This document shows positions 1 through 6,361 of a stretch of DNA of 7,576 nt, piece after piece. The stretch comes from Syntrophomonas sp. (GTDB lineage: Bacteria; Bacillota; Syntrophomonadia; Syntrophomonadales; Syntrophomonadaceae): the NCBI GenBank assembly GCA_028693695.1, contig JAQUUV010000005.1, positions 26,371-33,946 on the forward strand. Direction: 5' to 3'. The notes below the pieces were generated by a model, which saw only the letters and a program-made list of their open reading frames with translations, was not told the DNA's origin and ran no database searches. Positions within the stretch are counted from its first letter, which is position 1, and every line of letters begins with the position of its first letter. A program made the translations under genes and the position numbers.

Positions 1-30
1 AATTAAAAATTAAGAATTAAAAATTCAAAA
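1..30. repeat. AT-rich repeat, left copy of an inverted pair around leuA
   Basis: The reverse complement of this stretch matches positions 1593-1622 at 28 of 30 bases, so leuA lies between two inverted copies. The copy also has internal structure: the 11-mer AATTAAAAATT occurs at 1-11 and again at 15-25. The repeat begins at the first base of the window, so it may extend further left. It is almost pure A/T, which raises the odds of chance similarity, but the order of bases and the shared G/C positions argue for common origin. Confidence 0.6.
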
Positions 31-47
31 CAATCTGGAGGGAAACT

Positions 48-1583
48 ATGGGCGAAAATAATAGGGTTTACCTTTTTGATACTACCCTGCGGGACGGTGA
101 GCAGTCACCGGGAGTTAGCCTGAATGTGGAGGAAAAACTGGAAATAGCTCAACAGTTAGCACGGTTGGGGGTAGATGTAATTGAGGCTGGGTTTCCCATT
201 GCCTCTCCAGGAGACTTTCAGGCAGTAAAAACCATCGCTAAGAATGTGAAGGGACCAATTATTGCTGGACTATGCCGGGCTACAAGAAAGGACATCGATC
301 GGGGTTGGGAAGCACTGCAGTATGCAGAGAGACCAAGGATCCATACTTTCCTGGCGACCTCGGACATTCATCTAAAGCATAAACTGCAAATAAGCAGGGA
401 TAAGGCTCTGGAACAGGCGATCGACGCAGTTAAATATGCCAAAAAATACTGCGCGGATGTAGAATTTTCTGCTGAAGACGCTTCTCGCAGTGATTTGGAT
501 TATTTGGCTAAAGTAGTAGAGGAGGTCATCGCTGCCGGAGCTAATGTAGTAAATTTGCCAGATACGGTGGGCTATGCAGTTCCCGAAGATTTTGGGAATT
601 TCATCCGCAGCATTATGGAGCGAGTGCCTAATATCCACGAGACCATAATCAGTGTACACTGCCATGATGACCTGGGCATGGCGGTAGCCAATTCCTTATC
701 GGGGATGGTAAACGGTGCCAGACAGATTGAATGTGCGGTTAATGGGATAGGTGAACGTGCCGGTAATGCTTCCCTGGAAGAGATTATCATGGCATTATAT
801 ACCCGAAAACCATTTTATAATAAAAATATTAATGTCAATTATCAGGAGATTTACCGTACTAGCAGGTTGGTAAGCGGCCTGACCGGGATGGTGATACAGC
901 CCAACAAGGCCATTGTGGGCAACAACGCATTTGCACATGAAGCTGGTATCCACCAGGACGGGATGTTAAAAGATAAAAGTACCTACGAAATAATGAGCCC
1001 GGAACTGGTAGGCGTAAATAAGAGCAACCTGGTACTGGGTAAGCACTCCGGGCGGCATGCCTTTAAAGAACGCTTGCAGGAACTCGGTTACATTTTGAGC
1101 GAAGACGAACTGGGAAAAGCCTTTTCAGGTTTCAAAGAGATTGCCGATAAGAAAAAAGAAATCAATGATGATGACCTGGAAGCCCTGATCAAAGACCGGG
1201 CTAAAGCCGTTCCGGAACGATTCAGTCTGCAATACTTGCATATATCCTGTGGAACCAGCGTGATTCCTACCGCTACTGTAAAGCTGGCGATTGAGGATAA
1301 GTTCTTTGAAGCTGCCGCTACAGGTATAGGACCAGTGGAAGCAGCCTGTCGCGCGGTAGACCGGATTACCGATATCTACGGAAAAATGATTGAATATAAA
1401 TTGCATGCCGTTTCGGCCGGAAAAGACGCTCTAGGAGAAGTTGCCTCGAAGATACAAATAGAAGAAAAAGTTTATAATGGTCGGGGTTTGAGCACCGATA
1501 TTATTGAAGCTAGTGTGAAGTCTTATATCAATGCAATAAACAAGTATTACTATGAGAAGACTCTCAGCAGCCCGGAGAGTTAG
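48..1583 (+). CDS. leuA: 2-isopropylmalate synthase
   Basis: This enzyme catalyses the first committed step of leucine synthesis in the cytoplasm: acetyl-CoA plus 2-oxoisovalerate gives 2-isopropylmalate. The 511-residue length is typical of the bacterial type 1 family. The TIM-barrel catalytic domain covers about residues 5-270 and opens with DTTLRDGEQSPG (11-22). Expected metal and substrate residues are Arg15, Asp16, the HCHDD motif (His204 and His206) and Asn240 in NGIGERAGN. FAHEAGIHQDG (295-305) marks the linker region. The C-terminal LeuA-dimer regulatory domain (about 390-505) carries GIGPVEAA (426-433) and GRGLSTDIIEAS (478-489), so leucine feedback inhibition is likely by family knowledge. 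The ATG has GGAGGG at 37-42, five bases upstream. It is the first gene of the visible operon and is paralogous to the citramalate synthase at its end. No damage is seen. Confidence 0.97.
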   Translation: MGENNRVYLFDTTLRDGEQSPGVSLNVEEKLEIAQQLARLGVDVIEAGFPIASPGDFQAVKTIAKNVKGPIIAGLCRATRKDIDRGWEALQYAERPRIHTFLATSDIHLKHKLQISRDKALEQAIDAVKYAKKYCADVEFSAEDASRSDLDYLAKVVEEVIAAGANVVNLPDTVGYAVPEDFGNFIRSIMERVPNIHETIISVHCHDDLGMAVANSLSGMVNGARQIECAVNGIGERAGNASLEEIIMALYTRKPFYNKNINVNYQEIYRTSRLVSGLTGMVIQPNKAIVGNNAFAHEAGIHQDGMLKDKSTYEIMSPELVGVNKSNLVLGKHSGRHAFKERLQELGYILSEDELGKAFSGFKEIADKKKEINDDDLEALIKDRAKAVPERFSLQYLHISCGTSVIPTATVKLAIEDKFFEAAATGIGPVEAACRAVDRITDIYGKMIEYKLHAVSAGKDALGEVASKIQIEEKVYNGRGLSTDIIEASVKSYINAINKYYYEKTLSSPES

Positions 1584-1592
1584 ATTCGGCAA

Positions 1593-1622
1593 TTTTGAAT
1601 TCTTAATTCTAAATTTTTAATT
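1593..1622. repeat. AT-rich repeat, right copy of an inverted pair around leuA
   Basis: It starts nine bases after the leuA stop codon. It matches the reverse complement of positions 1-30 with two mismatches (C at 1602 and A at 1611). It contains an EcoRI-like GAATTC and ends in TTAATTAA at 1618-1625. It lies in the only large gap of the operon. It does not look like a rho-independent terminator by itself, since it has no GC stem. Confidence 0.6.
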
Positions 1623-1745
1623 AATAGTTTATTGTTGCAAGACACACTGATAAAAATTAAGGGCAATACATGTTTTAGATATGCAGATAAAAGTAGATGA
1701 AAACGTCGATTCTTTTTCTATTTTTTAATAAACGGAGGAGCAATT

Positions 1746-3005
1746 ATGGGGATGACTATCAGCCAGAAAATACTGGCGGCACATGCCAATAGGGATTTTA
1801 TAGAAGCAGGAGAATTAATCAATTGTAAGCTGGACGTTGTTCTCGGTAATGACGTAACAGCTCCCGTGGCCATAGCCGAGTTCCACAAATTGGGCTTAAG
1901 AAAGGTCTTTGACCAGGATAGCATCGTACTGGTTCCCGACCATTTTACGCCCAATAAGGATATAAAATCAGCTGAACAATGCAAAATAGTGCGTGAATTT
2001 GCGAAGGAATATAGCATTAAGAATTATTTTGAAATTGGACAGATGGGCATAGAACACTGCCTGTTACCCGAAAAAGGATTAGTGGGTCCAGGGGATCTAA
2101 TCATTGGTGCTGATTCACATACCTGCACCTATGGAGCTCTGGGGGCCTTTGCTACCGGGGTTGGCTCTACAGATATGGCTGCAGCCATGGCTACCGGGGA
2201 AGCCTGGTTTAAGGTACCCGAAAGTATTAAATTTATTTATAACGGCAAAACCCCTCGCTGGGTAGGCGGAAAAGATTTTATCCTGCACGCCATTGGAGAT
2301 ATTGGGGTTGATGGTGCCCGCTATATGTCCATGGAATTTACCGGCGAAGCCATCAGCAGCCTGTCGATAGACAACCGTTTTTCTATGGCCAACATGGCAA
2401 TAGAGGCAGGAGCTAAGAACGGTATTATTGGTGCAGATGAGATCACCATGGACTATATAAAAGGGCGAGTGAAGCGACCCTATAAAGTTTACCAGTCCGA
2501 CCCTGACGCGGTTTATGTCCGGACGATTGAATACGATGTAGCTGCTATGGAGCCAGTGGTGGCTTTCCCTCATTTGCCGGAAAACACCCGACCGGTAAGC
2601 CAGGCAACTGATGTATCTATTGATCAGGTAGTGATCGGGTCTTGCACCAACGGGCGTATTGAGGATCTGGAAGTAGCTGCTTCCATCCTGAAGGGACATA
2701 AGGTTCATTCTGAAATTAGAGTTATTATCTTACCAGGAACCCAGGCTATTTACCTGGAAGCCATGCGCAGGGGATTTGTGGAGACCTTTATCGAAGCGGG
2801 GGCAATCGTCAGTACTCCTACCTGTGGTCCCTGCTTAGGCGGACACATGGGGATACTAGCCAAAGGGGAGAAGGCTCTGGCTACTACCAATCGTAATTTT
2901 GTAGGCAGAATGGGCCATCCCGAGAGTGAGGTCTATCTTTGCAATCCAGCTGTAGCCGCTGCCAGCGCTATTAAAGGCAAAATAACTCCACCATGGGAGG
3001 TGTAA
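1746..3005 (+). CDS. leuC: 3-isopropylmalate dehydratase large subunit
   Basis: Large subunit of isopropylmalate isomerase, an aconitase-family [4Fe-4S] enzyme that converts 2-isopropylmalate to 3-isopropylmalate together with LeuD. The 419 residues fit the shorter, archaeal/homoaconitase-like LeuC class rather than the ~465-aa enterobacterial form. GADSHT is at 121-126. The three cluster cysteines are Cys300 in IGSCTNGR and Cys360 and Cys363 in PTCGPCLGG. NRNFVGRMG (382-390) is the usual C-terminal signature. The ATG at 1746 is preceded by GGAGGAG at 1734-1740; an in-frame ATG at 1752 is possible, but the spacing favours the first. A 162-bp gap separates it from leuA. Its last codons (Trp-Glu-Val) also form the leuD ribosome binding site. 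Because a citramalate synthase shares the operon, it probably also acts on citramalate (inference). Confidence 0.96.
   Translation: MGMTISQKILAAHANRDFIEAGELINCKLDVVLGNDVTAPVAIAEFHKLGLRKVFDQDSIVLVPDHFTPNKDIKSAEQCKIVREFAKEYSIKNYFEIGQMGIEHCLLPEKGLVGPGDLIIGADSHTCTYGALGAFATGVGSTDMAAAMATGEAWFKVPESIKFIYNGKTPRWVGGKDFILHAIGDIGVDGARYMSMEFTGEAISSLSIDNRFSMANMAIEAGAKNGIIGADEITMDYIKGRVKRPYKVYQSDPDAVYVRTIEYDVAAMEPVVAFPHLPENTRPVSQATDVSIDQVVIGSCTNGRIEDLEVAASILKGHKVHSEIRVIILPGTQAIYLEAMRRGFVETFIEAGAIVSTPTCGPCLGGHMGILAKGEKALATTNRNFVGRMGHPESEVYLCNPAVAAASAIKGKITPPWEV
2996..3002 (+). promoter_or_regulatory. leuD ribosome binding site inside the end of leuC
   Basis: GGAGGTG lies within the last two sense codons of leuC and ends just before its TAA (3003-3005). 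It stands eight bases before the TTG at 3011. This placement decides the leuD start: the ATG at 2993 overlaps this site and has no site of its own. Confidence 0.8.
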
Positions 3006-3010
3006 TAAAT

Positions 3011-3502
3011 TTGAAATTTATCGGTAAGGTTTATAAGTTTGGCAACAATATAGATACAGATGCAATAATACCCGCGCGTTATTTGAATACTTTTGATCCG
3101 CAGGAACTTGCTCGCCATTGTATGGAAGACGCGGATGCGGACTTTCCCAACAAAGTTAAGCCGGGAGACATGATTGTAGCGGAGAAGAATTTTGGCTGTG
3201 GCAGTTCCAGGGAACATGCGCCGATTGCTATTATAGGGGCAGGGGTTTCGTGCGTAATCGCTCACTCATTTGCCCGCATATTTTATCGGAATGCTATTAA
3301 CACCGGACTGCCAATACTTGAATCTCCAGAAGCAGCACATGCTATCAATGAAGGTGATGAAGTGGAAGTGGAACTAGAAACCGGTAAGATCCGCAATCTC
3401 AGAACCGGGGAAATTTATCAAGCCGCTCCTTTCCCTGATTTCATGCAAGGGATCATTGCTAAGGGCGGACTAATAAATTATGTGAAAGATAAGGAGCAAT
3501 AG
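3011..3502 (+). CDS. leuD: 3-isopropylmalate dehydratase small subunit
   Basis: Small (swivel-domain) subunit of isopropylmalate isomerase, partner of the LeuC encoded just upstream. With a TTG start it is 163 residues and begins MKFIGKVYKFGNNIDTDAII, the normal N-terminus of the short archaeal/homoaconitase-like LeuD class. The in-frame ATG at 2993 would add six residues that overlap the leuC end and the ribosome binding site, so it is rejected. IDTDAIIPARYLNT (14-27) holds the substrate-recognition loop after YL. GCGSSREHAP (62-71) is the family signature, and FYRNAINTGLP (91-101) follows it. The loop sequence YLNT lacks the arginine associated with homoaconitase specificity, which fits isopropylmalate or citramalate as substrate. 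Its stop lies one base before the leuB ATG, so translational coupling is likely. Confidence 0.94.
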   Translation: MKFIGKVYKFGNNIDTDAIIPARYLNTFDPQELARHCMEDADADFPNKVKPGDMIVAEKNFGCGSSREHAPIAIIGAGVSCVIAHSFARIFYRNAINTGLPILESPEAAHAINEGDEVEVELETGKIRNLRTGEIYQAAPFPDFMQGIIAKGGLINYVKDKEQ

Positions 3503-3503
3503 C

Positions 3504-4580
3504 ATGTATAAAATTGCAGTACTACCTGGTGATGGGATTGGTATAGAAATCGTACCGGAGGCTATAAAAGCCCTGCAGGCAATTTCAGAGAGATTTGGCC
3601 ATGAGTTTCAGTTTACCGAAGCGCTGATTGGCGGGGCAGCTTATGACGCGGTAGGCCACCCTCTACCAGAGAGTACCCTCTCTACCTGTCGGGAGTCTGA
3701 TGCTGTATTATTAGGTGCTATAGGTGGGCCCAAATGGGAAAGTCTACCCGTTCATTTACGGCCGGAAGTAGGGGCCTTATTACCCTTGAGAAAGGAACTA
3801 GGCTTATATGCCAACCTGCGTCCCTGTATGCTCTTCCCAAGTCTGATACAGGCTTCCACTCTCAAAGAGGAAGTCATTACCGGGGTAGACTTAATGGTTA
3901 TTCGGGAACTGACCGGGGGGCTTTATTTCGGTGAGAAGAGCCGGGAAGCAACTGCCGATGGGGGGCAGAAAGCCACTGATATACTTAGCTATTCCACCTA
4001 TGAGATTGAAAGGATTGTTCGGTTTGCTTATGAAACAGCCCGCAAACGTCGTCACAAGCTTTGCTCGGTGGATAAAGCCAATGTAATCGAAACATCGCGT
4101 CTATGGAGAGAAACGGTTACTGAACTAGCTAAGGAGTATCCGGATGTTGAGACCAGTTACATGTATGTTGACAATTGCTCTATGCAACTGATTCGTAATC
4201 CCAGACAATTTGATGTAATTGTTACTGAAAATATGTTCGGGGATATATTGACCGATGAAGCTTCTATGCTGACCGGGTCCATCGGTATGTTACCCAGTGC
4301 TTCCATTGGCGGACAGGTAGGCGTTTACGAACCTTCTCACGGTAGTGCCCCTGACATAGCTGGGCAGAGTAAGGCTAATCCTCTGGCTACCATATTGTCA
4401 GCAGCTATGATGCTGCGCTATGCATTCAGTTTGGAAGAGGAAGCCAGAACGATTGAGTTAGCGGTACTTAAAGTGCTGGAGGAAGATTACCGTACTCCAG
4501 ATCTAATGGAAACAGGTAAAAAATTGGTTAATACCGTTCAGATGGGCGACTTGATAAAAGAGCGCATCCTAAACAGTTAA
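3504..4580 (+). CDS. leuB: 3-isopropylmalate dehydrogenase
   Basis: NAD-dependent oxidative decarboxylation of 3-isopropylmalate to 2-oxoisocaproate in leucine synthesis. The 358-residue length is standard for the family. The N-terminus MYKIAVLPGDGIG is canonical. Substrate-binding arginines are Arg96, Arg106 and Arg134, with Tyr141, Lys191 (DKANV) and metal ligands Asp223, Asp247 and Asp251 in the VDNCSMQLI and MFGDILTDEAS segments. HGSAPDIAGQ (279-288) includes Asp284, the position that in this family selects NAD over NADP. The ATG is preceded by AAGGAG at 3491-3496, inside the end of leuD. In this operon it probably also oxidises 3-methylmalate (from citramalate) to 2-oxobutyrate (inference). 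A short overlapping reading frame at 3734-3934 is a shadow of this gene. Confidence 0.97.
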   Translation: MYKIAVLPGDGIGIEIVPEAIKALQAISERFGHEFQFTEALIGGAAYDAVGHPLPESTLSTCRESDAVLLGAIGGPKWESLPVHLRPEVGALLPLRKELGLYANLRPCMLFPSLIQASTLKEEVITGVDLMVIRELTGGLYFGEKSREATADGGQKATDILSYSTYEIERIVRFAYETARKRRHKLCSVDKANVIETSRLWRETVTELAKEYPDVETSYMYVDNCSMQLIRNPRQFDVIVTENMFGDILTDEASMLTGSIGMLPSASIGGQVGVYEPSHGSAPDIAGQSKANPLATILSAAMMLRYAFSLEEEARTIELAVLKVLEEDYRTPDLMETGKKLVNTVQMGDLIKERILNS

Positions 4581-4581
4581 T

Positions 4582-4587
4582 AGGAGG
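4582..4587 (+). promoter_or_regulatory. Ribosome binding site of the citramalate-synthase gene
   Basis: AGGAGG sits just after the leuB TAA (4578-4580). It lies seven bases before an in-frame ATT (4595) and eight bases before an out-of-frame TTG (4596). It is 31 bases before the first in-frame ATG (4619), too far to serve it. No comparable site precedes the ATG. Confidence 0.8.
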
Positions 4588-4594
4588 ACTTAAC

Positions 4595-6184
4595 ATTGGG
4601 AATTTAAAGCCGGATTTAATGATTTATGATACTACCTTAAGAGATGGGTCCCAGGGAGAGGGCATATCCTTTTCCGTAGACGATAAGGTGAAAATTGCTA
4701 AAAAACTTGACTACCTGGGGGTTTCCTATATTGAGGGAGGCTGGCCCGGCAGTAATCCTAAGGATCTGGACTTTTTCCGGCAAATGAAAGGTTATGAACT
4801 GGAGCATGCCCGCTTGGCGGCTTTTAGTTCTACTCGTAAACCAGGGGGTACGGTAAAGCAGGATAATAACATAAGCTCTCTCCTAGCGGCTGAAGTTTCT
4901 GTGGCCACAATCTTCGGTAAGTCCTGGGACTTTCATGTTCTAAGAGCCCTGGAAACGAGCCTGGAAGAGAATCTTAATATGGTGCGTGAGACTATAGCCT
5001 ATCTCAAGGAGCGAGGCCTGGAGGTAATCTTCGATGCAGAGCATTTTTTTGATGGGTTTAAAAATAATCCTGATTATGCCATGCAGGTACTAATTACGGC
5101 GGCTAGTGCAGGTGCAGATTGCCTGGTGTTATGTGATACCAACGGGGGTACATTGCCATGGGAGCTGGATGAGCTTATTGGCAGAGTTCAGAAAGAAATT
5201 AAAACCCCGTTGGGGATTCATGCCCACAATGATTCGGGTTGTGCTGTTAGCAATTCATTGTTGGCCGTACAAAGAGGATTTATCCAAATTCAAGGTACGA
5301 TTAATAATTACGGGGAACGCTGCGGTAATGCTGACCTTTGCTCGATCATTCCCAATATTGAACTTAAAATGAATAAGCGCGGTCTTCCACCTGGGAGGCT
5401 CAAGCGTTTGACCGAAGTCTCACACTACATTAATGAAATTGCCAACATGTCCAGCCCCAATAACCAACCCTTTGTAGGCTATGGAGCTTTTGCTCATAAG
5501 GGAGGCATTCATGTAAGCGCCCTATTGAAAGACTCCCTTACCTATGAACATATTAATCCTGAGGAAGTGGGTAACCACCGCCGGGTTTTAGTTTCGGAGC
5601 TATCGGGGATTTCCAACCTGCTTTACAAGGCTAAGGAGCTTAATCTGGATGTTAATAGCTATGATGCTGAGACCCGCAAAGTAATCAAGCAAATCAAGGA
5701 ACTGGAAAGCGAGGGCTTTCAATTTGAAGGGGCCGATGCTTCCCTCGAGTTACTACTACGTAAGGCTTTTGGACAGGTTAGTGACTTCTTCCAGCTAAAT
5801 AACCTAAAAATAATTCTGGAAAAGCACGAAGAAGGCGGTTTTATTTCTGAAGCAGTTGTAAAGGTTACTGTTGGCGATGAAACCTTTCATACCGCCGCTG
5901 AAGGAGATGGCCCGGTAAATGCCCTCGATAATTCGTTACGTAAGGCTCTGACTGAAGTATACCCCGAGATTAGCGAGATGCATCTCACTGATTATAAGGT
6001 GAGGGTATTAGACGGAAAACAGGGAACCGCTGCTCGGGTAAGGGTACTGGTGGAATCGTCCAACCCGACCGAAAAATGGAGCACCGTAGGTGTATCTGAG
6101 AATATTATAGAAGCCTCCTGGCAGGCCATTGTGGACAGTATCAATTATATGCTGATGAAGAAAAGGTTGAACCAGGTTGATTAG
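4595..6184 (+). CDS. cimA: (R)-citramalate synthase, LeuA paralogue
   Basis: This enzyme condenses acetyl-CoA and pyruvate to (R)-citramalate, the entry to threonine-independent isoleucine synthesis. It belongs to the clostridial/Geobacter-type family of about 530 residues. The start is uncertain. ATT at 4595 has AGGAGG seven bases upstream and gives 529 residues; ATG at 4619 gives 521 but has no ribosome binding site and begins directly at IYDTTLRDG, clipping the first barrel strand. Numbered from the ATT, YDTTLRDGSQGEG is at 11-23 (Arg16, Asp17), HAHND at 209-213, NYGERCGN at 238-245 (Asn245) and FAHKGGIHVSA at 299-309. The C-terminal LeuA-dimer regulatory domain spans about 395-520, with EGDGPVNALDNSLRKAL. 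The SQGEG and HAHND variants separate it from LeuA (EQSPG, HCHDD). It is the last gene of the operon. A 2-isopropylmalate or homocitrate synthase role is less likely because leuA is present. Confidence 0.9.
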   Translation: MGNLKPDLMIYDTTLRDGSQGEGISFSVDDKVKIAKKLDYLGVSYIEGGWPGSNPKDLDFFRQMKGYELEHARLAAFSSTRKPGGTVKQDNNISSLLAAEVSVATIFGKSWDFHVLRALETSLEENLNMVRETIAYLKERGLEVIFDAEHFFDGFKNNPDYAMQVLITAASAGADCLVLCDTNGGTLPWELDELIGRVQKEIKTPLGIHAHNDSGCAVSNSLLAVQRGFIQIQGTINNYGERCGNADLCSIIPNIELKMNKRGLPPGRLKRLTEVSHYINEIANMSSPNNQPFVGYGAFAHKGGIHVSALLKDSLTYEHINPEEVGNHRRVLVSELSGISNLLYKAKELNLDVNSYDAETRKVIKQIKELESEGFQFEGADASLELLLRKAFGQVSDFFQLNNLKIILEKHEEGGFISEAVVKVTVGDETFHTAAEGDGPVNALDNSLRKALTEVYPEISEMHLTDYKVRVLDGKQGTAARVRVLVESSNPTEKWSTVGVSENIIEASWQAIVDSINYMLMKKRLNQVD

Positions 6185-6211
6185 TCCTTCAAAGAAAAGA
6201 AGCCTAGAAAT

Positions 6212-6248
6212 GGCCACCTCTGCAAATTCCTGTTTTGCAGAGGTGGCC
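6212..6248 (+). terminator. Strong hairpin after the leu operon
   Basis: The arms GGCCACCTCTGCAAA (6212-6226) and TTTGCAGAGGTGGCC (6234-6248) are perfectly complementary: 15 base pairs with a 7-base loop. The hairpin begins 27 bases after the last operon stop codon. The following bases (TTGACCATTTTC) form only a weak T tract, so it could act as a terminator or as a 3' end stabiliser. Confidence 0.75.
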
Positions 6249-6301
6249 TTGACCATTTTCAATGAAGCCATAAACAAAGATTGCGCCAAAAGGAATTAAT
6301 T

Positions 6302-6335
6302 CAATGGGGGAGGGGAATAACCCCCTCCCCCATTG
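6302..6335 (-). terminator. Strong GC-rich hairpin after the CoA-transferase gene
   Basis: The arms CAATGGGGGAGGGG (6302-6315) and CCCCTCCCCCATTG (6322-6335) pair perfectly: 14 base pairs with a 6-base loop. It lies 26 bases beyond the stop codon of the - strand gene, so it is assigned to that transcript. On the - strand it is followed by a modestly T-rich stretch (AATTAATTCCTTTT). It may also act as a backstop for + strand transcripts that pass the first hairpin. Confidence 0.7.
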
Positions 6336-6361
6336 TTCCAAGATTTTAGAGCATTATTATC

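Noticed and set aside
1..47. T-box or leucine attenuator before leuA
   Set aside because: Only 47 bases of leader are visible and they hold AT repeats and a ribosome binding site; no T-box sequence or leucine-codon leader can be seen here. It could exist further upstream.
372..790. Reverse-strand open frames within leuA
   Set aside because: They lie opposite a gene with complete family motifs, have no ribosome binding sites of note and show no recognisable protein features.
1560..1580. Short stem ACTCTC/GAGAGT at the end of leuA as a terminator
   Set aside because: Only six base pairs with a nine-base loop, inside the coding end, and followed by no T run; the genes downstream belong to the same pathway.
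2115..2708. 197-residue reverse-strand open frame within leuC
   Set aside because: Its length comes from the coding bias of leuC on the other strand; the composition is unlike a folded protein family and leuC is intact.
6008..6289. Reverse-strand 93-residue open frame over the end of the citramalate-synthase gene
   Set aside because: It runs through the terminator hairpin and opposite a conserved regulatory domain; no supporting signal.
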